DNA of 64,000 bases from Pseudoruegeria sp039972875 (GCA_039972875.1 JBDWMA010000044.1:1-64000); one strand, 5' to 3'; shown: positions 46,304 through 54,094, numbered from the stretch's first letter. Notes: generated from the letters alone by a model not told the origin. Numbers and translations are program-made.

Positions 46304-46525
46304 AGTCACCTTTCAATGCAAAGACCTGCACTCTTTGCAAAACACTCATTCAATACAGCAAAACATGCCTTTCGTCTTTATTAACGAAATAAATCGGCGG
46401 AAATAAGGCAGGAAGTGTGTATCAATTAATCCAAGACCAATTGAAGAGACAAAACCACCGATATTTTAGGCCCCTTGCACCTGTCTCATGGGCAGGCTAG
46501 GTCATTTTCAGTGAAAGGAGCCCCT

Positions 46526-47140
46526 ATGTTTACAGGTATCATTACCGACGTTGGTCACATTCTTGAGCTGGAGCAACGCGGGGATCTGCGCGCCCGGATC
46601 GGCACTGAATATGATGTGGCTGGTATCGACATCGGGGCGTCCATCGCCTGCAACGGTGTTTGTTTGACTGTCATCGCGCTTGGTCAAGAGCCACAGAGCT
46701 GGTTCGATGTTGAGATCAGCGCTGAAAGCGTCGCAAAGACCAATATCGGAACGCAGGGAAATGGGTGGGCCGTGGGCGCACCCTTGAACCTTGAACGGGC
46801 TCTGAAAGTCGGTGACGAGTTGGGCGGGCATATCGTTTCTGGCCATGTGGACGGCGTTGCTGAAATCACAGCCATGGAAGACGAAGGCGACAGCACACGG
46901 TTTACTTTTCGCACGCCGGAGCAATTGGCTAAATTTATTGCACCCAAGGGGTCGGTCACATTGAACGGCACGTCACTCACCGTGAATGAGGTCGATGGGT
47001 GCGACTTCGGGATTAACATTATTCCTCACACAAAAGCTGTTACCATTTGGGGTCGGGCTAGCGTGGGCGATGTCATAAACTTGGAAATTGATACGCTGGC
47101 CCGCTACGTGGCGCGGCTTCAGGAATGGGGGAGCGCATGA
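46526..47140 (+). CDS. ribE: Riboflavin synthase alpha subunit
   Basis: This enzyme dismutates two 6,7-dimethyl-8-ribityllumazines to riboflavin. The 204-residue protein shows two lumazine-binding repeats: MFTGIITDVG...GASIACNGVCLTV and the second with LGGHIVSGHVDG...GSVTLNGTSLTVNEVD. GAAAGGAG precedes the ATG at 46526. The 222-base leader has no FMN riboswitch that I can find. It overlaps the next gene by four bases. Confidence 0.94.
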   Translation: MFTGIITDVGHILELEQRGDLRARIGTEYDVAGIDIGASIACNGVCLTVIALGQEPQSWFDVEISAESVAKTNIGTQGNGWAVGAPLNLERALKVGDELGGHIVSGHVDGVAEITAMEDEGDSTRFTFRTPEQLAKFIAPKGSVTLNGTSLTVNEVDGCDFGINIIPHTKAVTIWGRASVGDVINLEIDTLARYVARLQEWGSA

Positions 47141-48240
47141 GCGCCCAATTTCACGACGCGATTTCACCGATTGAGGACATTATCGAGGACGCTCGCAACG
47201 GGCGGATGTTTGTCTTGGTCGATGCCGAGGATCGGGAAAATGAGGGTGACCTTGTTATTCCAGCGCAGATGGCGACGCCTGAGGCGATTAACTTTATGGC
47301 GACCCACGGACGTGGGCTTATTTGCCTGACATTGACCGAAGAGCGCATTGATGCACTCGACCTGCCGTTGATGGCTACTTATAATTCCTCTCGCCATGAA
47401 ACTGCGTTCACGATTTCTATCGAAGCCCGCGAAGGGGTCACCACCGGGATCTCAGCACATGATAGGGCGCGCACTGTTGCTGTTGCCATCGATGCCGGGA
47501 AATCTGGTGCGGATATCGCCACGCCGGGACATGTGTTTCCGTTGCGGGCCCGCGATGGTGGGGTTATGGTCCGGGCTGGCCATACGGAGGCGGCCGTTGA
47601 CATTAGTCGTTTGGCTGGCTTGAACCCTTCTGGCGTCATCTGTGAAATCATGAATGACGATGGATCAATGGCCCGCTTGCCCGATTTAATTGGGTTCGCA
47701 CAGCGACATGGTCTAAAAATTGGCACGATTGAGGATCTGATTGCGTATCGTCGTCGTCACGACAACCTCGTCAAAGTAAGTGCCGATCACCCGATCACTT
47801 CAGAATTTGGAGGTGAATGGCAGATGAAGATTTTCACCGATAAAACGATGGGTGCCGAACATATCGCGTTGGTCAAAGGCGATATCACCACAGATGGCCC
47901 CGTATTGACACGCATGCATACTTTGAATCCACTTCTGGATATCGTTGGCAATGGCCCCAAGGGGCGCGCCGGAGAATTCGGAGATGCAATGAGCGTTGTT
48001 GCCAAAGAAGGGCGGGGTGTTGTGGTGTTGCTTCGTGACACTCAAATGCAGCTTGAGATGGAGGACGGCGTGTCCTCTTCGACATTAAAACAATATGGGT
48101 TGGGGGCGCAGATCCTTTCGAATTTGGGTCTGTCCGAGCTGATCCTTTTGACAAACTCCCCATCACCAAAAGTTGTGGGGCTAGATGCCTATGGTCTGTC
48201 AATTGTGGGCACCCGAAGTATACCAATGGAGCGTAACTGA
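47137..48240 (+). CDS. ribB: 3,4-dihydroxy-2-butanone 4-phosphate synthase with degenerate GTP cyclohydrolase II domain
   Basis: The N-terminal half (about 1-205) is an intact RibB domain: EDRENEGDL, SRHETAFTISI, TTGISAHDRA, RAGHTEAAVD and EIMNDDGSMAR, which turns ribulose 5-phosphate into the four-carbon unit. The C-terminal half aligns in outline with RibA but lacks the three zinc cysteines (the usual S-x-C-x-x-G-D...R-C-D-C-G is replaced by HTLNPLLDIVGNGPKG) and the R-Q-E-G-R catalytic stretch. It therefore likely supplies only RibB activity, like RibBX proteins. GGGGGAG precedes the ATG at 47137; four-base overlap with ribE and one base with ribH. Confidence 0.92.
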   Translation: MSAQFHDAISPIEDIIEDARNGRMFVLVDAEDRENEGDLVIPAQMATPEAINFMATHGRGLICLTLTEERIDALDLPLMATYNSSRHETAFTISIEAREGVTTGISAHDRARTVAVAIDAGKSGADIATPGHVFPLRARDGGVMVRAGHTEAAVDISRLAGLNPSGVICEIMNDDGSMARLPDLIGFAQRHGLKIGTIEDLIAYRRRHDNLVKVSADHPITSEFGGEWQMKIFTDKTMGAEHIALVKGDITTDGPVLTRMHTLNPLLDIVGNGPKGRAGEFGDAMSVVAKEGRGVVVLLRDTQMQLEMEDGVSSSTLKQYGLGAQILSNLGLSELILLTNSPSPKVVGLDAYGLSIVGTRSIPMERN

Positions 48241-48788
48241 TGGCTGGACAATCACATTATATCCTTCCTCGGGCGACGTTTAGCAAACCTGTCAAATTGT
48301 TGATCGTTGTCTCCCCTTATTACAAAGATATTGCGGATAATATGATTGCCGGCGCTGCGGCAGAGATAACGGCTGCTGGTGGTTCTTTTGAAATCGTCGA
48401 AGTGCCGGGCGCGTTGGAAATTCCGACTGCAATCGGTATCGCAGATCGTCAGAGTAACTTTGATGGGTATGTCGCACTTGGCTGCGTGATCCGGGGGGAA
48501 ACCACCCATTACGACACGGTGTGCAATGATTCATCTCGGGCAATTCAAATGCTGGGCTTGCAGGGGCTATGCATCGGAAATGGCATCCTGACCGTGGAAA
48601 ATCAAACCCAAGCAGAGGTGCGTGCCGATCCAGAGGATCAAAATAAAGGTGGCGGCGCGGCGGCTGCGGCCTTGCATCTGATCGCACTTTCGCGCAAATG
48701 GGGCGCCCAAACCAAAGGCATCGGATTTCGACCCGCTTCGGAAGAGATTCGCCTTGCCCGTAACAGTGACGGATCGAAATCGACATGA
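48240..48788 (+). CDS. ribH: 6,7-dimethyl-8-ribityllumazine synthase
   Basis: Lumazine synthase condenses the RibB and RibD products. The 182-residue protein has LLIVVSPYYKDIADNMIAGA, the substrate-binding VPGALEIPTAI, CVIRGETTHYD with the catalytic His, and GNGILTVENQTQA. It starts on the ribB stop (TGATG) and overlaps nusB by four bases. Confidence 0.94.
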   Translation: MAGQSHYILPRATFSKPVKLLIVVSPYYKDIADNMIAGAAAEITAAGGSFEIVEVPGALEIPTAIGIADRQSNFDGYVALGCVIRGETTHYDTVCNDSSRAIQMLGLQGLCIGNGILTVENQTQAEVRADPEDQNKGGGAAAAALHLIALSRKWGAQTKGIGFRPASEEIRLARNSDGSKST

Positions 48789-49252
48789 GCTCTAAGTCTG
48801 AACAAAAACGCCAAATGAAATCGGCTGCCCGGTTGTATGCCGTACAGGCGTTGTTTCAGATGGAAAGCGCGGGCCAGACCGTTGAAAAGGTGATGGTTGA
48901 ATTTGAAGATCACCGGTTTGGCGCATCTTATGATGGTGATGAAATGGTTGACGGAAACGTTAAGCTGTTTCGTCAAATTATGGAATCTGCAGTTAATTTG
49001 CAGGCCAAAATTGACCAAATGACTGACCGTGCCCTTGTCGCAAAATGGCCACTGGGCCGCATCGATCCTACTCTGCGTGCGTTGTTTCGGGCTGCTGGCG
49101 CAGAGCTGTTAGACAATGATACCCCCCCAAAGGTGGTCATCAATGAGTTTGTTGATGTTGTAAAAGCGTTCTTTCCAGAGGGGCGAGAGCCTAAGCTGGT
49201 GAATGGTGTTCTGGACCACATGGCGCGAGAGGCCAAACCCGAAGCATTCTAA
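48785..49252 (+). CDS. nusB: Transcription antitermination protein NusB
   Basis: NusB with NusE supports antitermination on rRNA operons. The 155-residue all-helical protein begins with an RNA-binding Arg-rich stretch (KRQMKSAARLYAVQALFQME) and contains DPTLRALFRAAGAELL and VINEFVDVVKAFF typical of the family. ATGA overlap with ribH. A hairpin follows at 49268. Confidence 0.94.
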   Translation: MSSKSEQKRQMKSAARLYAVQALFQMESAGQTVEKVMVEFEDHRFGASYDGDEMVDGNVKLFRQIMESAVNLQAKIDQMTDRALVAKWPLGRIDPTLRALFRAAGAELLDNDTPPKVVINEFVDVVKAFFPEGREPKLVNGVLDHMAREAKPEAF

Positions 49253-49267
49253 GCGGGTAAAAATAGA

Positions 49268-49294
49268 CCGCAGGCGTGATTTGCACACCTGCGG
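49268..49294 (+). terminator. Stem-loop after nusB, probable transcription end
   Basis: CCGCAGG-c-GTG / CAC-a-CCTGCGG forms a ten-pair stem with a five-base loop, 16 bases after the nusB stop. It lacks a strong T run, so it could be a weak or bidirectional terminator for nusB and the minus-strand pseudogene. Confidence 0.55.
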
Positions 49295-49301
49295 CCAGTC
49301 G

Positions 49302-49581
49302 TCATTTCAAAATGTATACACCAGCATCGCCTTTACCCTGATTACGGGTGAAGCAAACCTGATTGCCGTCAATTTCAACAGTTTGGCAATCAGACCCGAG
49401 CTTGTTGCTGCCGACGTTAATATTTCTGCACCAATATTCCTGGTTCCATTTCCAGGCGCCGGTCAGCGTACCTTTAAATTTCCGTGACTTTTCCATTTAA
49501 ATCTAAACGAAAATACTCAGGTGAGCCGGTGAGATTGTATTCATCGACGCACATAGCAAAGTCACTTTCTTTGCGGACTTT
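49302..49581 (-). pseudogene. Frameshifted remnant of a small secreted Rhodobacterales protein
   Basis: Two minus-strand frames together spell one protein. The first (49581 to about 49482) reads KVRKESDFAMCVDEYNL then SPEYFRLDLNGKVT before a TAA; the second, shifted by one base, continues with KFKGTLTGAWKWNQEYWCRN and runs to 49302, ending KGDAGVYILK. The join near 49480 needs one extra base to be removed. No signal peptide remains upstream (stop at TGA before 49590). The combined sequence resembles small periplasmic proteins of Rhodobacterales that are often mislabelled dihydrodipicolinate reductase; this likeness is from memory. Confidence 0.55.
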
Positions 49582-49669
49582 ATTTCCTTTTCACTAGGCC
49601 GTTTGCATCGTGTCTAGGCTAAATCATGATGAATCAGGGGCCAACCTATCGATTTCGATAGTCTTGGTG

Positions 49670-50479
49670 TCAGATCCTGATGTGCCCATCGCGCATAGCA
49701 ATCGCAATCGCGTTTTCGCGTGTGGGCGCACCCAGTTTTTTACGCGCCGACAGGATGTGGGCGCGGACCGTGACTTCGGCTAGCCCAAGACGATACGCAA
49801 TTGCGTCGTTTCGATATCCTGAGGCAAGAAAGCACAATATGTCTTCTTCACGTTCGGTGAGCTTTGATAAATTGAGTGGTGTTAAAAAGTCTGTGCCTCC
49901 CTCGTCCACAGGCGCGGAAATGTTTAATGAGATAAGATTACCAATTTGGCGTCTCAGTTGCATTGTTTCCGGAGATACGTTTTCAAAATCAGGATCTTCG
50001 GAGCATAATACGGTGATCCTGTTTTCGGCTGATCCGGTCGGAGCTAAATAGGATCGAAGGTGGTAATACCCGGCGGCACGGAGGCGGTGATTGAGTTCAT
50101 AGGTCGCCGCATTTTTCTCTTTGACGCAACCGGTTCTTGTTGAAATTTCGGGGACCTTTTTAAGGGCTGCATCGATGAATGGATCAACAGGTGCCAGATT
50201 TTGTGCCGTGTATTCCTCTAGCCAATCAGACCGCATTGAACTGTTGACCCACTTTATGCGGTTTTCATCTTTGCTAAAGGCGGCGACGTTCAAGGCTTGC
50301 GCCCCAAGTTTTTGGGCCAAGTGGTTTGCAAACTCCCAACGGGAGCTATCGTCCGCGCGATTGACAAATCCCTCAAGAGCGTCACCCAATAGGTTAGAAT
50401 TTAAAATTTCTATTCCCCTTAATGTCATCTGCATCGGTTTGATAAGAAGCTTACGTCCGACGAAGGGGTGAGTCACCAT
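49670..50479 (-). CDS. LuxR family regulator with autoinducer-binding-type N-domain (solo)
   Basis: This 269-residue protein has an N-terminal autoinducer-binding-like domain and a C-terminal LuxR helix-turn-helix (about 205-265: LTEREEDILCFLASGYRNDA, LAEVTVRAHILSARKKLG). Trp86, Tyr90, Asp99 and Pro100 (DWLEEY...PVDPF) keep the W-x3-Y-x8-D-P pattern that contacts acyl-homoserine lactone in LuxR/TraR. No luxI-type synthase is adjacent, so it is an orphan. The start is uncertain: ATG at 50479 or later ATGs at residues 16 and 18, none with a clear ribosome-binding site. Confidence 0.87.
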   Translation of the reverse strand: MVTHPFVGRKLLIKPMQMTLRGIEILNSNLLGDALEGFVNRADDSSRWEFANHLAQKLGAQALNVAAFSKDENRIKWVNSSMRSDWLEEYTAQNLAPVDPFIDAALKKVPEISTRTGCVKEKNAATYELNHRLRAAGYYHLRSYLAPTGSAENRITVLCSEDPDFENVSPETMQLRRQIGNLISLNISAPVDEGGTDFLTPLNLSKLTEREEDILCFLASGYRNDAIAYRLGLAEVTVRAHILSARKKLGAPTRENAIAIAMRDGHIRI

Positions 50480-50559
50480 CGCAATTGGGATGCGGCATTC
50501 TGCAAAATGGTCACTGATGGATTTATCTGGTAGAATTGAACTGAAGTTTGGAGGTTAAA

Positions 50560-50856
50560 ATGCCCAAATTAATTCAGCTCTACCTTAAACACGTCGCCAT
50601 AGGTTTTGCCATTTCTGTCGTGTTTGTCGCCGGATTGCTCTATTTGAATATCGCCAATCTGTGGCATCTGGTCAGCCATAGCGATGTTGCGTATCTTGCC
50701 GTTTTTATGCTGGTATTTATTAACGGGATCGTCTTTTCTGGGGTGCAGTTTGCTATCGTTATCATGACCTTGCCTGATGAGGATAACGACTCTGGAGGTA
50801 AACGCCAGCCAATGGCCTCAATGGCGCTTGCACCAGTAAAAATTGATCGAAGGTAA
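50560..50856 (+). CDS. Small two-helix membrane protein, unknown
   Basis: The function is not recognised. The product has 98 residues with two hydrophobic segments (AIGFAISVVFVAGLLYLNIA and AYLAVFMLVFINGIVFSGVQFAIVI) and a polar C-tail. GGAGG lies six bases before the ATG at 50560; an in-frame TTG at 50548 is less likely. It is divergent from the LuxR gene. Confidence 0.78.
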   Translation: MPKLIQLYLKHVAIGFAISVVFVAGLLYLNIANLWHLVSHSDVAYLAVFMLVFINGIVFSGVQFAIVIMTLPDEDNDSGGKRQPMASMALAPVKIDRR

Positions 50857-51033
50857 AAGTGGCGGGCCCGCAAACGCAGCCGTAGAGGTTCTAAATTCCC
50901 GAGGACCTGTATGTACAGGTGGGCGCCAGGTAACGCGACCAGGGTCGAGACAGAGCTAGCTCCCTTGGAATTGCTTAAGGCCACTGGAATGTTAACCTAT
51001 GTATACGAGAAGGGCAGCACCCGCCGAGGACTT
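50857..51033 (+). ncRNA. Possible structured RNA (long-range closing helix)
   Basis: AAGTGGCGGG (50857-50866) can pair with CCCGCC (51020-51025) and ACTT (51030-51033), ten pairs interrupted by a four-base bulge, closing about 155 bases. Inside are a perfect ACCTGTATGTACAGGT inverted repeat (50905-50920), CGAC/GTCG with a CAGG loop (50936-50947) and CCTT/AAGG pairs. It matches none of tmRNA, RNase P, SRP RNA, 6S or common riboswitches as I know them. Orientation is unknown and it could be mRNA 3' structure. A 58-codon open plus-strand frame without a good start also spans it. Confidence 0.25.
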
Positions 51034-51072
51034 AGATAGGGTGTGAAATGTGTCTTGCCAAGGGGGTGATCC

Positions 51073-51906
51073 CTAAGTGGATAAATTTGGTGCGTCGCTA
51101 CCCTGCAATATCGCCTCCAAAACCGTGAAATTTGTCTGCCCAATGTCCTGATCCCACTGGACCCAAACGCTTGATAGAATGCATTTTATGGCTGCCCATG
51201 CCCGAATGCGCTCTGCCGGGATCCGCAGTGCTTCTGAAAAGCACGCAACCATGTGTTCAATTCGATCTGTCTGATTAAGACCCTCAAACCCTTTAGGGTT
51301 TCGAAAGGCATTCGCCGTTTCATAGGCTGGATCGCCCCACACGCCTTTTGGATCGATTGCGACCCAGTTATGGCCGTCAAATCGGATGTTGTCATGGTGC
51401 AAATCGCCATGCAGTAGTCTTGGGGTGGTGCAGGATTTTAGCATTTCGCGACACAGTACTTGCATATCTCCAACGCGTTTTTGTTGTTTTTCGGTCATCC
51501 AATCGGGGCGCTGGCTGTAAAAAATAGGGGCGACCCACTGCGCTAAATCTGGTGCGAAGTTTGGACGGGTCACAGGTTTTGACAAAAGCTGGGCTGCAAC
51601 ATGGGCAAGTGTTCGGGTGGCCATTCCATCTTGCCCCTCGCGACTGACATCACCAAGGCCCGGGCCAGGCAACCATTTCATCAGCACCATGCCTGGCGTG
51701 TCCGCAAAGAGAGGTACCACATGAGGGCTTGCCATCGTATTTAGCCAATCGGGTGCGAAGGCCTCGTTTTTGGCATTTCCATTGTGAAAGATCTTTAAAG
51801 CGCCATCGCCCCATCTGCTGGAAACACGATAGACGGATGCAATTGCGGTCTTTTCGATGAGCATTGGGTTTTGGATCCCCCAGTCGGGCGGAGCTTCAAA
51901 CGGCAT
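51073..51906 (-). CDS. Aminoglycoside/hydroxyurea resistance kinase family (APH(6)-like)
   Basis: The 277-residue kinase-fold protein has the catalytic loop HGDLHHDNIRF and the metal-binding IDPKGVWGDPAYE, the pairing seen in streptomycin 6-kinases and hydroxyurea phosphotransferases. Chromosomal homologues are common in environmental bacteria and need not give resistance; the substrate is unknown. It stands alone, 62 bases from the SRPBCC gene on the same strand. Confidence 0.85.
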   Translation of the reverse strand: MPFEAPPDWGIQNPMLIEKTAIASVYRVSSRWGDGALKIFHNGNAKNEAFAPDWLNTMASPHVVPLFADTPGMVLMKWLPGPGLGDVSREGQDGMATRTLAHVAAQLLSKPVTRPNFAPDLAQWVAPIFYSQRPDWMTEKQQKRVGDMQVLCREMLKSCTTPRLLHGDLHHDNIRFDGHNWVAIDPKGVWGDPAYETANAFRNPKGFEGLNQTDRIEHMVACFSEALRIPAERIRAWAAIKCILSSVWVQWDQDIGQTNFTVLEAILQGSDAPNLST

Positions 51907-51968
51907 AACGCATGGTCTTTCGTCTAATGTCAGGCGAAAGAACCATGCGTTTTGCGAAGTGTCAAACC

Positions 51969-52391
51969 CTATGCGGTGGGGTCATGCAAGTCGGCGCGCA
52001 TACGTGCCATGTGGTCTTCCCACCCTTTGTCAAGCGCAAGGGCAAGGCCATAGGCTTCTGCTCCCTGTGGCAGGCCGGAATGTTCTAGCGAAAGCCGAAC
52101 CCCGCCTGGGACTTCGGTGATCCGCCATTTCACTGTGCTGGTCGTATCCCCCATTGGTTTTATTGTGAACGTGTATTCTAGATAATCATAAGGTGTAGCT
52201 TTGACCACATTGCCCCACATCAGCAAATCGCCGCTTTCTGTGCCAAACATTTCGTAGGGTTTGCCCTCAATCAAGGGCGCTTTGGGTTTATGAAACCAGA
52301 TCCCAAGCTTGTCGGGTTCTGTAAGATAGTCCCAAGCCTGCGCTGGCGTTGCCTTAAGGTAGATGTTTTTCTGTAGAATAGTTTCGGTCAT
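51969..52391 (-). CDS. SRPBCC (AHSA1-like) domain protein
   Basis: This 140-residue START/Bet v1-like protein opens with ILQKNIYLKATPAQAWDYLTEPDKLGIWF, the typical first strand and helix of AHSA1-like proteins, and ends with a long helix (GWEDHMARMRADL). It overlaps the ArsR gene by four bases. ArsR-SRPBCC pairs are frequent, with the SRPBCC partner binding an unknown hydrophobic ligand. Confidence 0.88.
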   Translation of the reverse strand: MTETILQKNIYLKATPAQAWDYLTEPDKLGIWFHKPKAPLIEGKPYEMFGTESGDLLMWGNVVKATPYDYLEYTFTIKPMGDTTSTVKWRITEVPGGVRLSLEHSGLPQGAEAYGLALALDKGWEDHMARMRADLHDPTA

Positions 52392-52705
52392 TGCATGTCC
52401 TTTTCAATTGCAGTTTTCAAATCTGTGAGGCGTTCATCCCAGAAGTTGTCAAAGTAGCTCAGCCAATTAACGACGGGTGCCATGCCCTGAGGGTTGAACC
52501 GATTGATGCGTTCTCGTCCGCGGGGTTCCACAATGATAAGGTCCCCTTCTGATAAAACGGTCAGGTGTTTTTTGACGGCGGCGCGGGTCATGTCGAAATT
52601 GTCGGCGACCTCGGCGATGGTCATTGGCTCATCCCGGAGCATCGTTAGGATTTCGCGTCGAGTTGGGTCAGAAAGCGCGCGGAAGGCGGGTTGTGGCAGG
52701 CTCAT
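52388..52705 (-). CDS. ArsR family transcriptional regulator
   Basis: This 105-residue winged-helix regulator reads FRALSDPTRREILTMLRDE, then the recognition region TRAAVKKHLTVLSEGDLI. It lacks the metal-binding cysteines of ArsR/SmtB, so it probably does not sense metal. The ATG at 52705 overlaps the cupin stop by four bases (ATGA); an upstream in-frame start at 52777 lies inside the cupin gene and is rejected. It likely represses its own operon from the twin palindromes upstream. Confidence 0.9.
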   Translation of the reverse strand: MSLPQPAFRALSDPTRREILTMLRDEPMTIAEVADNFDMTRAAVKKHLTVLSEGDLIIVEPRGRERINRFNPQGMAPVVNWLSYFDNFWDERLTDLKTAIEKDMQ

Positions 52706-53124
52706 TCGTCTACCGGCAGAAAATCGAACTTTCCGTCCTGATACAAATATGCAAGGCAGGGTTCTTTGGAAACGCAAGCGCTGATATGGGGCGTATTCTT
52801 AGCGATGAAATAATACCCTCCCGCAGACACTTTATTGACAACCATTGTCTCTGGGTTGGCCCTTTTGTGGGTCATCACCCCTTTGAGAACGACACCGTAC
52901 ATATTTGCGGTTTTGGTATGCGGTGGGCTGATGGTCCCCGCTGGAAGTTTGACCATCGCGCGGTAAGGTTCTTGAAAACGGTCCCCGTGTAACGCAGCAA
53001 AGGCCACGCCTTCAGGCGTGGTTTTCCAATCCAGCTCGGATGGTGCTTTGGTTTCTATTTGATCCGCCCAAGCCACTATGGGGAATAATAAGGCGAATGC
53101 CGTGCAGATTTTGATAATCGTCAT
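52702..53124 (-). CDS. Secreted cupin-domain protein
   Basis: This 140-residue protein has a signal peptide (residues 1-20, ending VAWA) and a small cupin barrel: SPPHTKTANMYGVVLKG carries the first metal-binding His, and YYFIAKNTPHISAC the second. The fold is used for sugar or small-ligand binding or catalysis. TAGGAG precedes the ATG. It is first in a cupin-arsR-SRPBCC unit. Confidence 0.85.
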   Translation of the reverse strand: MTIIKICTAFALLFPIVAWADQIETKAPSELDWKTTPEGVAFAALHGDRFQEPYRAMVKLPAGTISPPHTKTANMYGVVLKGVMTHKRANPETMVVNKVSAGGYYFIAKNTPHISACVSKEPCLAYLYQDGKFDFLPVDE

Positions 53125-53138
53125 TGTGGCTCCTATCT

Positions 53139-53178
53139 GATACCATTTGGTATCTTATATATGAAACCATATGGTATC
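53139..53178 (-). promoter_or_regulatory. Twin palindromic operator upstream of cupin-arsR-SRPBCC
   Basis: GATACCATTTGGTATC (53139-53154) and GAAACCATATGGTATC (53163-53178) are near-perfect inverted repeats of one sequence, centred 24 bases apart (about two helical turns), between the cupin gene and mmcB. The AT-rich TATATAA between them could hold the -10. The natural binder is the ArsR regulator of the operon. Confidence 0.7.
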
Positions 53179-53240
53179 ATGTCAATACATGTTTGATATT
53201 TCAAACTTGCCTTTTGTTCACCTATTGTTCATGGTTAGGA

Positions 53241-53696
53241 ATGACCGATGCTTTGACACTCCAGCCGGGACAACTTTTGGCGCGTGGCGTTAACCGCCAT
53301 CTGCGACATCATGATTTTGTTGCTATTGAAGAATTTGTTCCAGAACGTGGAAAACGCGTAGACGTGCTGGCGCTGGGCCCTAAAGGAGAGCTCTGGGTGG
53401 TGGAATGCAAATCCAGTCGCGCGGATTTTCAAAGTGACCAGAAATGGCAAGGATATCTGGAGTGGTGTGATCGATATTTCTGGGCTGTTGACGCAGATTT
53501 TCCAACCGATCTATTGCCGGAGGATACCGGTTTGATCATTGCAGATGCTTATGATGCAGAGATAATTCGTATGGGGCCAGAGGTGAAACTCGCTCCGGCC
53601 CGTCGCAAAGCTCTTATTCAGAAATTTGCACGCCATGCAGCACTTCGGTTGCAGGGCTTTCGCGACCCAGGGGTTAGCGCCCTTTTTGGGCCTTGA
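53241..53696 (+). CDS. mmcB: MmcB family DNA repair-associated protein
   Basis: MmcB proteins are restriction-endonuclease-fold proteins induced by DNA damage in Alphaproteobacteria (Caulobacter MmcB). The 151 residues include RVDVLALGPKGELWVVECKSS, the D-x(n)-E-x-K nuclease motif, DQKWQGYLEWCDRYFWAVDADFP, and IIADAYDAEIIR. The start is set at the ATG at 53241; an in-frame ATG at 53124 lies before the operators and is unlikely. Its end overlaps the convergent small gene by 23 bases. Confidence 0.85.
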   Translation: MTDALTLQPGQLLARGVNRHLRHHDFVAIEEFVPERGKRVDVLALGPKGELWVVECKSSRADFQSDQKWQGYLEWCDRYFWAVDADFPTDLLPEDTGLIIADAYDAEIIRMGPEVKLAPARRKALIQKFARHAALRLQGFRDPGVSALFGP

Positions 53697-53865
53697 TGGT
53701 TTCGGCAGCCAAACGAATCTCTTCTGCGATTTCGATCGCTTCGTCTGGATCAAAATCGAGTGGAAGATCGATTCCGTCGCCTTCGAGGTAAATCCGGACC
53801 ATCCCCAAAGATGTTGGACCGATTTGCAAGTTGGCTGCGACATCGCTTTCTTTGTTGATACCCAT
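53674..53865 (-). CDS. Small conserved protein (DUF6324-like)
   Basis: This 63-residue acidic protein, which I recall as conserved in Rhodobacterales, reads GPTSLGMVRIYLEGDGIDLP followed by FDPDEAIEIAEEIRLAAE, a short beta hairpin and an amphipathic helix. Function unknown. AGGAG precedes the ATG. The overlap with the end of mmcB on the other strand is modest and fits a real convergent pair. Confidence 0.75.
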   Translation of the reverse strand: MGINKESDVAANLQIGPTSLGMVRIYLEGDGIDLPLDFDPDEAIEIAEEIRLAAETIKAQKGR

Positions 53866-54017
53866 CTGAGGCGCTCCTATTGTTCTGTTGGAATTGACGT
53901 AATGCTTTCGTCTGCGCCACGCAACCGCAAAGCCATTCGCGATTTTCTTGAGATTCGCAGCAATTTCACATAGACTCCCCCTTGCAATCGTCTTGGGGTA
54001 GCGATAAATCAGCCCTC

Positions 54018-54094
54018 GTGCCGCCTTAGCTCAGTAGGTTAGAGCGCTTGATTGTGGATCAAGAGGCCCCCCGTTCGAGCCGGGGAGGTGGTAC
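54018..54094 (+). tRNA. tRNA-His(GUG)
   Basis: The cloverleaf is complete: acceptor TGCCGCC / GGTGGTA, D-arm with AGCTCAGTAGGTTAGAGC, anticodon stem CTTGA/TCAAG with loop TTGTGGA (anticodon GTG) and T-arm CCCCG-TTCGAGC-CGGGG. The extra G at 54018 opposite C at 54094 is the G-1:C73 pair unique to tRNA-His. A full CCA is not encoded. Confidence 0.95.

Noticed and set aside
46310..46525. FMN riboswitch in the ribE leader
   Set aside because: The conserved FMN-element blocks could not be found; only a small CCTG/CAGG hairpin is present.
50905..50920. ACCTGTATGTACAGGT as a lux box for the LuxR solo
   Set aside because: The half-sites match the Vibrio lux box but the spacer is two bases, not six, and the site lies downstream of a gene rather than in a promoter. 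It fits an RNA hairpin better.
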